Shown here piece after piece: positions 35,076 to 47,246 of a stretch of 64,000 nt of DNA (positions within the stretch are counted from its first letter, which is position 1; every line of letters begins with the position of its first letter). This DNA comes from Blumeriella jaapii (lineage: Eukaryota; Ascomycota; Leotiomycetes; Helotiales; Drepanopezizaceae). A program made the translations under genes and the position numbers. The stretch covers positions 496,001 through 560,000 of the forward strand of contig VWND01000005.1 in the NCBI GenBank assembly GCA_009599575.1, in the 5' to 3' direction. The notes beneath the pieces are model-generated. The model was not told the DNA's origin. It was given only the letters and a program-made list of their open reading frames with translations, and made no database searches.

Positions 35076-36765
35076 CTAGTAGTAGCAGCTATTCCACTTG
35101 CCACCCGATTTTGCAAAAGTTAGACTGTCCACAAACGCACTCAGCGTGCACCTGCCTAGCGCGTCATCTCCGCACGTTTCGAGCGGAACTACGCGGTCGT
35201 TGATCACCACCCTGACCATCTCTTCCGCATCTCCCTCACACATCATCTTCTCGACATACGCTCGGCCAGCGAAGGGCGTGACCTGACTGGCTGAGAATCC
35301 TTTCGTGTCGTTGGTTCTCATGAACGTCTTTGGAGTCAGCAATGGGACACTCGAGTTGAACAGGCCCATGGCGCTGACGATGGACGTAAAGTCGCCATCA
35401 TGGGTGAAATCAGCGTACAACTTCGCTCCAAGCGGAAACGACACGTCCGAGCTGTCCAGCGTGGCATTAGTGGTCGTGTGATCAACCACGGGCGAATCGG
35501 TCAACCTTGCGATAAGCTCATTCACAAACCCGACGCCCTGGGTTGGGCCGAGAGGGTGACCGTGAGAGTACCCGTAGTACTTTCCTAGGCTCTCCCAGTA
35601 ATCGTAATGTTGCCACTCCGTGGGAGTGAAGAGGCTGCAGAAAGGGGAAATGTTGCCAGCCTCGTTGGCGACAGTGTGGAAGGGGCACATATCGAGTAGG
35701 AAGATCGTGTCTTGGTCTATGAACTCGACACCTGGGAGGTTTTCGTTCAGGCGGGCGGTGATGGGCGACAGGAACGTCGAATGCCATGTTCTCTGTGCAG
35801 CACGGCGGATGTAGGCTGAATCTTCGAATTTAGGACAATTAGCGTGGTTGAGGGTGTTGTTCTGGCCAGGCTCTTCGCTGAGGATAAAGATGTTGAGAGG
35901 TGAGCGTTCGTCGATCTGCGAGTTTGGGTCTTGGAGGCGAGCATTGTGGAAGCCTTTGGCCCAGAGCTCACCGGATTCGATGACTCGCGTTTGGCCTGAT
36001 GCTCGGATGAAAGGCGTGGTTGCTTTCGAGAGAGATTCATATCTGTTGTAGAACTTGGTACCAGAACTGACCATCTGGTTCCGGCCGAAGTCTGTGAGCT
36101 GAGCGATTCCTAAATCGTAAGTGTAGTCCTTGATGAAGGCAAAGTCTCCTTTGTAATCCGTGGCAGTGTTATGGATACGGGTAATCAAATCTCGGTACTT
36201 CTGGTCCTTTTTGGCGGAGGGATCTCGAGCACCGTGGCGGGAGAGCATCTGTGCAAAGGTGAGAGTGCATTGAGCAGGTACCTCAGGAGAAATTTCCGAG
36301 GGCACTGCATAATAAGGAGTGTTCTGGCCCCAGAATCGAGATATCTCGGGCTTGCACGTGTAGCCATCGCTGCTATCGCACTGTGCTTTCACATGCTGGA
36401 TCGTGTGGTCCCTAGAGAGTGTCAGCATACATGTATTGCACATAGAGAAGCAGAGAGGACATGATGTCCCCAGGTCCGACTTACGCGATGGCCAAGTAGA
36501 AGAACAGGACGACTCCGAAAGCGCCCATGATGACTACCCAAGTCCGGTTGATTCCTTTCTTCCTAAACTGCTTCAGGTGTTGGTTCAAAAGAATGTGATG
36601 TTCCGCGTCGAGATCGATGCTGAATCGTGGCTCTTCGTTGCCCGGCGTGCCTTCTTCTGCAGAGGGGAGGGTCTCATAGTTATAGCCGTCTCGATCACGG
36701 TCTTCCCTGATGGAGGAACTCCTCTCAGGGCGACTGTACGCCGCTGTCAGAGCCGCGGTCTTCAT
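35076..36765 (-). CDS. Membrane-anchored histidine acid phosphatase (phytase-like)
   Basis: 538-aa histidine acid phosphatase of the phytase branch, releasing phosphate from phosphomonoesters. Exons are 36765-36485 and 36411-35076. The catalytic motif is RHGARDP and the distal proton donor site is HDGDF. Many Cys typical of the secreted fold and several NxT/NxS sites are present. There is no cleavable signal peptide at the start. Instead about 75 hydrophilic residues are followed by a membrane helix (WVVIMGAFGVVLFFYLAIA). This predicts a type II membrane protein with the catalytic domain in the lumen or outside. Substrate (phytate or other) cannot be decided. Confidence 0.92.
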
Positions 36766-38780
36766 CCTTGCCGCTCTGGCGGGCAGTCGATTTGTAATTT
36801 GGATGCGATCCTAGGTAGAAAGAGGCATCAGCCCTGCACATAACCGGGTCTCCAATTAAAAGAAGCATTCGACCTACTACATGGGAAAGGTAAGAGTTGC
36901 GATATAGAAGAGGTTGTAGGTGCACGTCCACGCCGACGCCGACGTGACCCCGCCACTGTTGGGTTGGGACGGAAGAACGGAGGCCGCGCCGGCGGCCACG
37001 GCACGGTCACGGCGGGAGTCGGCCCGTGCCCGATCTCATCCCGGGCTTTCGGAAGCAATGCATTGAATCTCCCAACCTGGAGATTTGTTTACTGCGCAAA
37101 GATGCTGATGTTTGTGGTTTCATGCTTAGAGAATATCGCATACTTCGACGTGCCAGAGGCCGTCAAGCGAGTCACCGTCCTGTTCTGCCTACTCTTGGGT
37201 ACCGTCCCTGTTGACTTGGTCGGAAAGACAAAGGCCGTGGCGAGCTCTACGGACTCGACCTGAATTCCTTCCGCAATCTCTTTCGCATACCTCAATACAT
37301 TACTTATCGCCTTTCGCATGGACTTATCTATTTGGGGTCCAAGGAGCATTACATTAGTCAGCCTCTTGAGGATGCGATCTTGGCCTGGTACGCTCAATCA
37401 CGACGAACGCTGCTGTACGTGACTAAACCGGCTCTTCCCTCCCCCACGTCGAAAATAGATAACGTTGGGTGGGGGTTATAGCAAGGTAAAAATGAACCTA
37501 CGGAGTTGACGCCGCGGCTTTAAATTACATTGTAGCCAACCAACTCCCAGCTTCAAAGCTTCAAAGCACGAGCCAGTGACCGGTCATATTTTTCTCTGCG
37601 GGACACTTCGAGAGCAAGACCCGTGGTATAATTGGATGTTTATTGGCTTGCCAAGGTTAATTGGGTTGTAAAAATAAACAACTAGTCGGGTCAGGTCCCT
37701 CTTTCATTTGCTCCGGTTCCAGCTCCTTGGGCTCCTTGGGACCCAATTATTTACGGGTACAGCATCAATGGAAGTGGACCTACGACCGAGTCGTAGACCA
37801 CGGCCTCGACTCAAGCCATGGCAATGGATCGTCGATTTCCTCGAATCACTCTAACGACAATCCCGACCTTAACACTTAGTCATTACAGTACAACGACCAA
37901 ATTGACCCAGGAAACCAGCTATTGTGAGTCCTGGCATGCAACATGACACCCATGACGGCCTGAGCTTATTGCGACGGATAGCTACAGTACAGTAGAGTAC
38001 TGCACAGTAGTTGAGGTCAAGGGGAGCTTCACGTGGCCCGAATACTGTGCGCGCGTTTTCAATTTCGAGTCGTCACTTCACTCGAACATAGCAATTGCAG
38101 AAGAAAGGTGGTGTCTGTCACTCGAAACCAAAATGATCAGACCACCGAGACCAGTGTATCACAACCGTGTGTCGAGTTGAGTCACTCTGACAGGGCAAGC
38201 ACGGGGAAGGTGAAGGTGTGGAAAGAAGTATCTTTACAATTACTTCTACGTACAGTACAGTACAAAGCAGAACACCACGCGAATCTACGACGCCAACTCA
38301 ACCTGTCAGAATGCTGTCGTTGACCCCGATGGATGAGATTGTGAATCTGGATTTAGAAATTCATGGTGCTGCCCAACGACCTTGAGAGTCCAAGCGAAGG
38401 AGGGGTCTACAGTATTGGAAGGAATGCCGCAATTGACTCGCTGATCTGATAAGATACCTACCTACTTTCATGCAGTACAGTACCTCTAGCTTGTGATGGA
38501 TAAAAACAAGTCTTAAGCGAATTATTGACGATAAGTGCTTGATGCGTACCACTAGCGCATGCCCAGCATCCATGTCCTAAAAATCCGAAAATAATCACTT
38601 CGTTCTGAGCAATTAGCTGGTTTGATCTCGGACGGAACAGACTTTGCATTTCCAACTCCCAATATCCTCTATGCACGATGAAGAAGAGTCGGCGCCACGC
38701 ATTCCCGCAAAAAAAAAACGAACTATGCAATTGCGTCTTACTTTGTTACAGTCTACGAGCCCCGCGCTAAAGGAGTATAT
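36766..38780. other. Intergenic region upstream of phosphatase, downstream of IDH2
   Basis: About 2.0 kb without a supported gene. Small GTAC-palindrome groups lie near 37984-38008, 38250-38262 and 38472-38484. Short open frames (for example 36964-37263) show no domain. Confidence 0.5.
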
Positions 38781-40223
38781 TTACAAACGGTTGATGATGG
38801 CCCCGGCGTACTCGTGCGTCTTGGCTTTCCCTCCCAAATCGCCCGTCAGTGACTTCCCTTCTGCTAGCGTGTCGAAGATGGCTTTCTCTATTCTGGCGGC
38901 ATGGTCGTTCAGTCCCATATGTCTCAACATCATGATGGAGGAGAGGAGGAGGGCAGTGGGGTTGGCGAGAGCCTTGCCAGCGATGTCGGGAGCGGAACCG
39001 TGGACAGCTTCGAAGATCGAGCATTCGTCTCCGATGTTTCCGGAAGGAGTGAGACCGAGACCACCAATGAGACCAGCGCACATATCAGACAAGATGTCGC
39101 CGTAGAGGTTGGGCATGACCAGGACCTTATCGTTGTAGGGTGTGGGGTCGGTAACGATCTTCAGGCAGGTGTTATCAAGGAGCTCCGAGTCAAATTCGAC
39201 CTTGGGGAAGTCCTTGGCGACACGGACAGCGGTGCCCAAGAAGAGACCGTCGCTCATCTTCATGATGGTAGCCTTGTGCACAGCCCGGACCTTGAGTCTT
39301 CCAACATCCTCGGCGTATTGGAATGCAAAGCGTAGCACGCGCTCGCTAGCCTCGCGGGTGATGAGCTTGATACTCTGCACGACACCGTCGACCACAACGT
39401 GTTCAATGCCGGAGTACTCTCCTTCGGTGTTCTCACGGATCAAGACGGTATCGACACCATCATAAGGGGTCTTGTATCCTGCGATGGAGCGGCATGGTCG
39501 GACGTTAGCGAAGAGGTTGAAGGTTCGGCGAAGGGTTAGGTTAAGAGAGACATGGCCTTTTCCGATCGGGGTCTGTAACATCATCAGTCAGAGGCGAGTC
39601 ATCGTCTGCAGTCACGTCCTTACAGCAAGAGGTCCCTTGAGCGCAACCTTGTTCTTCTTGATGCTGTCAATGGTTTCTGGGAGAATCGAGGTCTTGCCGT
39701 CTACCAATTGCGGTGTAACATCCACTGGTTCCCATTTGATTGGAGCCTTTCTCGTCTATTAGCAACCGTTTTCAAAACCATCGAAGGTCAGATCTGTCGC
39801 ACCTTGGCAGCCGAAAAGATGTCCTTCACGGATTGCGAAATCTCGGGTCCGATACCGTCGCCCTCGATCAAACTGACGGTGAACAGCCCCTAATTGATCA
39901 TCAGCCCTTATAATCTTTGTCTTCCATCTCTCAAAGCCCAATTGAGCTCTTCGCAGAAGTGTAGATAGCTATCTGAGCCCAAATTGTGGCCGTCGGGAGG
40001 GAGGGGAGCCGTACATCCGAACCCTTCTGGCCAGTAAACTTTGCAACCTTGTCCTTCTCAGTCGAATACTGGCGTCGAGACTGTACAGAAGATAGTCAGC
40101 ATCATAATCAAGTGAAAAGTGTCCAGACGCACTCACGGGGATAGAAGTGGGAGCCCAGGCACGGGCAGAGGCCAGCAGACACTGTCGCCGCGCGGGGGCA
40201 GCAAAAGCGCGTGCTGCTAGCAT
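38781..40223 (-). CDS. IDH2: NAD-dependent isocitrate dehydrogenase catalytic subunit (IDH2)
   Basis: Mitochondrial TCA-cycle enzyme subunit, oxidising isocitrate to 2-oxoglutarate with NAD. Start ATG 40223 opens a basic, Arg/Ala-rich mitochondrial presequence ([19 protein letters not shown]). Five exons are split by GT-AG introns near 40,135-40,085, 40,010-39,890, 39,805-39,745 and 39,625-39,570. The mature part begins after SRRQYSTEK. Key motifs are [52 protein letters not shown] and [14 protein letters not shown]. The substrate-contact pattern fits IDH2 rather than the regulatory IDH1. Divergent from SEC5. Confidence 0.95.
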
Positions 40224-40626
40224 TGTAACGGAAGGGACCAATTTGCCTCTGCAGATTTGCTGCTCGAGTCTTTCTAAGGAAAAGAGTCGACGTGAGGTTT
40301 GTGGAGTGTAGGGGAGGTTTGCGACAACTGAGTAGGTAGGTAGGTAGGTAGGTACAGTACCTTCGAAAGGTCTGTACTGTATGTACTGCAGGTGATTTGC
40401 GCTCGGGACACTTACAGTCCTGTAGGGTCGGGTCACTCGGTCGGCAAAGGCCGGATTGCGCTGACTCAGCACAGGAGCTCAGCCAAGACAATCTCACGAC
40501 CACCACCGGGCTACGAGTACGAGGCTGAAAGTGAATGTTGAATGTCGAGGGAGCAGGGGAACCGCCTTGGAGACAAACTACGACGCGATTTTCCTGCCAA
40601 TCGACTGGACGTATCCATCGCTCACG
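40224..40626. promoter_or_regulatory. Shared upstream region, IDH2 and SEC5 genes
   Basis: About 400 bp between divergent starts. It carries TAGG repeats (40331-40353) joined to GTACAGTACC and a TGTACTGTATGTACTG palindromic stretch (40372-40390). Confidence 0.5.
40331..40353. repeat. TAGG tetranucleotide repeat
   Basis: Five GTAG/TAGG units ending in GTACAGTAC. Confidence 0.85.
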
Positions 40627-43600
40627 ATGACAGACTATGAACGAACAGTGCTGGAGCATTACCAGCTCGCGACGGCATATCCCGTGGAATGGCCAGCGGA
40701 GAAAGATCACAGTGATGCTTCCGACGAAGAGGAAACTAAGGCCACATCCCGTAGCGATATCCGCAGTTCAAAATCCAGATACTCAGCCCTGGTACGAGCT
40801 ACGGGTGACAGGAAAAGTCTGGTACCAGGCTCGCAAAGAGGAGACAATGGGGTCGAGACGCTGGTTCAAAGGGACGAGCCAGATCCTTTGGGCAGTACGG
40901 ACAGCGTTGTAAGATCATTACGGCAGTTGGGTCTGCCAGTGCATGAGGACACGAGGCTGCGTGGGTTATGCATATTATGAATTAGAGGCACAGCTACTGA
41001 CAAAACACGCAGGTAATCGGTTCCTGATGTCCTCCACGACTTTTTCTCCGGCTTTGTTTCTGTCCCAAGTACACTCGAATGCTTCTACTCAGGATCTTGT
41101 ACAAGGACTGGATGTATTATCAAGATCAATCGACCAGAAGTCTGCGTCACTGAAAGTCCTGGTGGAGTCCAATTTCGAACGCTTTGTTCGTGCCAAAGCT
41201 ACAATCGATAATGTCTACACCGAGATGAAGTATCGTGGCATAGAACCAGTTCAGCCGGCTCGCAAGGCTCATTCACGCCATACCAGCAGAAGTAGCTTTC
41301 GAGCAAGCAGTGGAAACCAGGCGAGCATGACCGTAGCCACACCCGATGCGAGGAAAAAGAATGCCTTGACGAAAGAGAGCGAGTACGGAGTTTTGGGGAT
41401 CAAGACCCCTCTTTTGGACGTTTCTGCAAAGGCTGAAGAAGTGTGGGGGCCAGCGCTCGGGGGCCGAGAGAAGGAAGACAGCTACAAAGTCATGGGCGGG
41501 ACTCTTCAGCGCTACAAGGAATTATATGAAGTTGGCGCCGCTATTACTGATAGCATCAAGCGGAAAGATTACGAGACCATTGTTGAGGAATATGCAAAAA
41601 CAAGGCGATTTGCTGATGACGCGAGGAAACTTTCGGTGGCTCTAGGCAATACACCGCCTACAGACTCTCAGATTTACCAATTACTATTGGCAGCACGTAT
41701 CTGGCATGATGTAGAGGAGCAAGTCGAGGATTTCCAGCGCGAAGTTTGGAGACGGCTTGTTGCAATACAGAACGTTTCTTCTAGAGCCAACAGAATGGGG
41801 GGCCCTCAAGATCAACACATGGAACTCATTGGCGTATTGCTCGAACTCGGCGCTACTGATAACCCTATCTGGGTCTGGTTGATCAGCCGTTATGACCACC
41901 TCAAGAACAAAATCCAGACAACATCTGAAAGATCCAAGGTTGAACTCGAGATATTTCGGAGACGCCTGGCGAGCAGCGAGCGGCCCACTACTCAGATAAT
42001 CGCATCGCATTTGAGGTCACTCGGCAGACAGAGTCTCGAAGACAAACCCACTTCCGTGGACTCTCCGGAGGTTGTTGAGCTCTGGGAAAAGACGTACACA
42101 TTTCTAAGCTCTATGCTTGCCGGTGATGGTATTCTTGGCGAGGTCGTGGATTTCTGGCAAACGGTACAAAGTTTTATCAATGGGACCGCCCAGAAGTCTC
42201 TCCCTGCTGGTTTTAACGGAGAGTCTCAACATCATCACCAGCTTTCAGACCAGGGTATTATAGATCTGCAGAAAGGAACAGTGGAGCTGGTAGACATGTT
42301 ACGAGAAAGCATATTTACATTTTTCGCGGAGCCGCCAATCGAGGACATTTCTTCGTTATTTTCGCCAGTGCCGGCAACGCCTCGAACGCCAGCATCAGCG
42401 CTACGAGATACTCGTTTCAATCTGGACCCTGGCAATATCCCTCCCCCTTCGCCAAAAAGAGGAGAGGCCTGGGAAAAACATGCTTTCTGGCCTCCATGGT
42501 CCAATTCCTTGAGTGGAGTTCATTACTTGGGTAAATTACTCGTCTTAGTAGGAACTGGAGCTAGTGAGATGGCTGCAATATCTCCCGTTGGAAATGGAGA
42601 CGGTTCTGTTCTCGAAAGTTTGAAAGGCCTAGTTGGAGAGGCTCGAGAAAGATGCGTGATTGCGATTTGTGCAGCTTGGAACAAGGACGCTGAGAATATC
42701 AAAGTATTGGAGGACTGGACACGATCACCCGAGAAGCGAGATTTGACCAAAATGCCGGCTTACTTTGGTGCCTTTGAAAGCGCTGTTTTGACTGGTATGC
42801 AGAAGATTCTCTACATCTCTGAGGCTATGTCCAAATCCGATTCGACGGATGTTGTCTTTCCACCGCCGGCAAAACTTCTTCAGATGGTCCGAAGCCAGTT
42901 TGTTACTACACTCTATAGATCGTTGAGTGGCATGGTAGAAAATGCCGAAAAGGCTGTGAAGAAGGCTGAAGATGACTGGACAACGAACAATGATGGATTA
43001 GCAAGCCCGGTTGCAACCGTCGTCGCAACTAGCATTGGAGCTGGGACTGTCGATGCCAGCGACCGAGTAAGTTACCAAGCTCATCATGTATTCTCCACTA
43101 ACGGCATCAGAATGTTCGCATGCTTCTTACCCTAAGCAATCTTCAAGCTCTCAGAACCGACATCGTCCCCAATCTGACGACTCAATTCGAAAACGCCTTC
43201 TCGGTCAAGCTGACGGAAGAAACAAAAACCATCCGTGATGTGCTTGGTCAAATCGATGCACGCCTCTTCCAATCATACACCCGGCCAGCCGTCAATTCTC
43301 TCGGCGCCATCATTCGTGCCGGTATTTCCTCTCCAGACTGGTCGCCCGGGTCATCAGAAAAGCCTCGTGAAGTCCGCGACTACGTCTACGAAGCCCTCCT
43401 CAGTCTTGTTTTGGTCCATACCCAGGTTTCTACCACGGCATCCACACTTACCGCGCAGGTTCTTTCTTTCCTTCTGGAGCAGACTTCTCGTGAACTGCTC
43501 GAGGCCTTCAAAGCACGACAACGCTACACCCTGTCCGAACTCATGCAGGCGACACTCGACCTAGAGTTCGTAGCCCAAACCTTGAACCAATTCACCACCG

Positions 43601-43842
43601 AACGCGCGAGCGAGATCCAAAGTCAGATATATCAAGAACTGGATAAGGGCACCGACAATGATGCGAGAAGCAGGCTGCAGGGCGAATTGCCAGAGATGAG
43701 AGCCGTGCTAAAGAGATTGAGGGAAGGCAGCAGGAGCGAGTTTGCCTGCTTCAAGAAATCTAGGAGAGCTGATAGGCCGTCGGCGGCTCAGTCACAGTCT
43801 CTGGCGCAGTCTAGTGATGGGCAGATTCCCCGAGCGATATGA
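40627..43842 (+). CDS. SEC5: Exocyst complex component SEC5
   Basis: 1039-aa subunit of the octameric exocyst that tethers secretory vesicles to the plasma membrane at growing tips. Exons are 40627-40960, 41013-43066 and 43111-43842, phases consistent. The N-terminal 110 residues are acidic and variable. The conserved core starts at NRFLMSSTTFSPALFLSQVH, with SRSIDQKSASLKVLVESNF and ATIDNVYTEMKYRG (the CorEx coiled-coil region). The C-terminal half is a run of helical bundles, ending in a Ser/Gln-rich tail. Domain order and length match filamentous-fungal Sec5. The first intron uses a GTGGGT donor. Confidence 0.93.
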
Positions 43843-44272
43843 ATGTTAGTTTCAAATGACGGAAATTTTGAAGTTGGGAAAAATAAGGAATCCAGCCGGG
43901 AGATACCCAACAATTTTGCACGATCTTGGTTTCGTTTGATTTTCTTGGTTGCTGTGCTCTGTCCCAATAGGGCTTGCAAAGTTCCAATTTTGCCTGAGAA
44001 CATGCTCACTTTGCGCTGCATTTAATTGTCGGTGCATTTCCCTAGCGTGCTAGCGTATATTGACGGTTCACCTCGATCAGCTCCTGAGAATCCTCGATAG
44101 GCAGGAACCTCTCGACAACTCCAGGAAGACATCTTCCGGTCTTCTTCTCCCATCATCCAAAGACCTGTTTTTTGCCTTGGCAACCAAACACTCGCTCGAA
44201 GCCTACTTTCGTCCTCGACAATCAGTCCTACCTCACACACATCATCTCTTCCTCTACCTCAGCACGCTCATC
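43843..44272. other. Intergenic region downstream of SEC5
   Basis: About 430 bp. The last 200 bases are pyrimidine-rich, as in fungal promoters and leaders. No gene was seen. Confidence 0.5.
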
Positions 44273-44647
44273 ATGTCCAACATATCTGGTTTCCCAGCCC
44301 CTGGTGCTATTAGTACCACCCTGTGACAAACCATGACATTCAACAAGCGGCTCAAGTTCCCTTCAATCAAGGAAAGAAGGGCAAGGGTCGTAGGTAGGTA
44401 CCAGGCTTTTGACTGGAATGCCCCCAACGCTGGACTTTCTGCCACTCCCCAACAAGCTAGTCAAACTTCTGCTGGCCTTGTCGGGGCCGATGCTCATCCA
44501 ACTAGTCAGCATGGCTGTCCTCAGGATCGTATCCGTCGCTTGGACTCTCCTCGAGAGTCTCTCTGGGACATGTTGGTGCTGCAGATGCAAATATCTGGTT
44601 CGTCGAATCAACAAGATGACCATAACACCTCCAAAAACTGGCTTTAG
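44273..44647 (+). CDS. Possible small spliced gene, unknown function
   Basis: Not recognised. A pyrimidine-rich leader is followed by ATG 44273 (SNISGFPAP). Removing a candidate intron (about 44300-44345) would join it to AAQVPFNQGKKGKGR. A further open frame, 44333-44647, encodes an Ala/Ser/Gln-rich stretch (NAPNAGLSATPQQAS) ending NTSKNWL. The frames need at least two splices that cannot be fixed by eye. It could also be non-coding. Confidence 0.3.
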
Positions 44648-45204
44648 TCAAAGCGTGTTATAAACGCAAGAGGCAAGCTCTTATGAAAGCATTAGGATGT
44701 CTGTTTGAGACGTGGAGGGAGGTCTTGGAACGGCAGTGTGCTGAAAGCACGCAAAGAGAGCTTCAGGCTTTAGCAAAGGTGGTAAATGAACACCGCTTTG
44801 AAGGGTATTTGAGATCACGGAATGCGTGAGACGGTTGCAGGAGAGGTTAGATGGATTGTTCGTGCGACAAGAAATGCGGCCTTTGAGAACCAGACACTTG
44901 TTGTGGTAACTGGGGAAAGAGGGCGTGTGTTGTAATAGGAAGAAATCTCTTTCGCTGCCATTGATGCTATCTATCTGACTAGACTTTTGGTTCTCTGTCC
45001 TTTTGACAATCCTTGTTCCATCCATCCTAATCCATCCATTACCGTACCATGAAAATTAGGTGCCAAAATGGCCAAGCGAGAAAGGCAATGTGGTCCAGCT
45101 CTGGTGCTCCCTTCATAAAGAGACAGACTCCAGAAGAAGAAAATAAGGAGGGTTCCGATGGGCAGGTGAAGTAGCCACGCATAGGGCTGCAAAATCCGAA
45201 GAAT
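44648..45204. other. Intergenic region
   Basis: About 560 bp with only short open frames and no recognisable element. Confidence 0.5.
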
Positions 45205-47246
45205 CTAAGCGCCAGTGGGTTGGGGGGCTCGCAGGTTCAGACACGTACAGGCCGAGCTGACGCGCGCACTTGTTGAGCCGGTACACTATCGACTATCAGC
45301 ACGGATTTTTTCAGGGTGAAGATCTCTCGATCTTGAAATCGACAACGTACCTGTGTAGCGTAAGTAGGCAGCGCTCGGGGCAATTGTGGCTGGGTGAAGG
45401 TCGAGCAGAAGTCTTGTCCTTGACCACGGATGAAGGCGCGGAGGCAGTTGTCCTCGTTGCAAACTGGCTTCACGGCTCCGCTTGGAAGCGGGGTGGGCAG
45501 GTTCAGACAAGTGCAAGCCGAGCTGACTCGAGCGCTTGTTGAGCCAGTACACTGTTGCAATGTTAGCACGAGATCTGTAAAGGCAGATCTTGCGGTCTAT
45601 GGATAGGGAAGGTACCTGTGTAGCGTAGGTGGGTAGAACCGCGGGCGTTGGGACTGGTGTCTGTGTAAATGCAGAGCAGAACTCTTGGCCTTCACCTCGG
45701 ATAAAAGCTCGGAGGCAGTTGTCCTCGTTGCAGACTGGCTTCGCGGTTGCAGTCGGAACCGGAGATCGTAAGTTCAGACACGTGCAAGCCGAGCTGACGC
45801 GAGAGATTGTCGAGCCGGTACACTATAGTATTGTCAGACTGGAGGTTGCATAAAAGCAGATCGTATAGCTTCAGGAGGGGGGTTTACTTGTGTAGCGTAG
45901 GTAGGCAGCGCTGCCGAGCTATCAAATGGCCCTTGCGTAAAGGTCGAGCAGAACTCTTGTCCTTCACCGCGGATAAAAGCTCGGAGGCAGTTGTCCTCGT
46001 TGCAGACTGGCTTCGCGGTTGCAGTCGGAACCGGAGATCGTAGGTTCAGACATGTGCAAGCCGAGCTGACGCGAGAGATTGTCGAGCCGGTACACTATAG
46101 TATTGTCAGAATGGAGGTTGCATAGAAGCAGATCGTATAGCTTCAGGAGGGGGGTTTTACTTGTGTAGCGTAGGTAGGCAGCGCTGCCGAGCTATCAAAT
46201 GGCCCTTGCGTAAAGGTCGAGCAGAACTCTTGCCCTTCACCTCGGATGAAAGCTCGGAGGCAGTTGTCTTCGTTGCAAACTGGCTTCACAGGGGCGATGG
46301 TGGTCAGAGTTTGGATAGTACTGATGGTATTAATCGACTGGGTAAACTGCGAGGAGGGCGAGGTGGTGGACTCGATCGAGGAGGTTGAAGACGTGGACGT
46401 TGAAGGCCCCCTCGTCGAGGAGGAGTTTGTGGGATGAAAGATCGATGTGGTCGATAACGATTGGGGTGTGGACCTTGCTGTTGTTGATGCCGTACAAGGA
46501 CCAACGAGGCAGCTGCAGAGTCCGGAGAGCTTACTTGTACCGTAAGATTGACAGCTCTTTGAAACAGACGACGGCATGCCGTCGAGACTGGTGTACACAG
46601 ATGCTGTGTAGGTTTTGCAGAATGCAATGACATCTGCAGGTGAGAAGTCTCCGTTAAGTCCATGGCCACAGTTACTGTTCCTGTCACAGGTCGGGGCTGG
46701 ATTCAGAGTCGTCGGGCATGCTGCAGGAGGGCCCGAGGAGGTAACCGTGGGAATTGGCGAACTCGACGTAGTTGACTTGGTCGTCGAATATGTTGTTGTG
46801 GAGCTCGTCGTCGAGACCGTCGTGCTGGACGTTGTAGTCCCTTTCAATGTCGTCGTGCAGGGAGAAACGAGACATTTGCAAAGTGAAGTGAGTCTTACTT
46901 CTCCAAAAGACCGGCAACTGGTAGTTACTGAGAGGCAAAGGAAGTTAGCAACTTCCGGGGAGACTAGGAGAGAAGAAAAAGCACTGTGGATTCATGAGAT
47001 TTGGGCGCTTCAGTTAACCTACTCTGGCCCTGAGGAAGTCCTTCGGCGCTGGTGTAGAGACTTCTAGTATATGTGTTGCAAAACGATATAACTTCGGCGG
47101 CCGGGATCCTTCCATTGAGCCCGCTGACGCATGTACCGCTGTCCACAAGCTGCAGAATTGATAGTCGTTGCGCAGGCCGATGGAAAGGTTGCGGCTGCTG
47201 CGAATGAAGTGAAGGACAACAAGATTAGAGTAATATGAGTGTACAT
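45205..47246 (-). CDS. Secreted cysteine-rich protein with tandemly duplicated exons
   Basis: Predicted extracellular protein of unknown function. ATG 47246 opens a signal peptide (LILLSFTSFAAAATF). Next are two related Cys modules: CVSGLNGRIPAAEVISFCNT, and GLNGDFSPADVIAFCKTYTA with LSGLCSCLVGPC. They are separated by a Ser/Thr-rich linker (about 46,850-46,740), with another after the second. Then come four copies of a module NEDNCLRAFIRG-x-GQ-x-FC...LPTYATQ, each split by an intron from CTGST-x-x-RVSSACTCLNL. The final stop is at 45205-45207. The copies sit on a repeat of about 272 bp. DNCLRA-type modules occur in many fungal secreted proteins, but no activity is known to me. The frame shifts once in the first exon near 47,150, after NSAAC; one extra base would explain it. 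The Ser/Thr linkers are probably O-glycosylated. Confidence 0.75.
45228..46330. repeat. Four tandem copies of an exon-intron unit of about 272 bp
   Basis: The landmark GAGGCAGTTGT recurs at 45441, 45712, 45984 and 46257 (spacings 271, 272 and 273). Each unit contains the coding module and its intron. The two middle units differ at only about nine positions, intron included, while the outer two are more diverged. Confidence 0.9.

Noticed and set aside
45228..46330. CRISPR-like or satellite array
   Set aside because: The period of about 272 bp corresponds to coding exon plus intron in one gene, and the host is a eukaryote.
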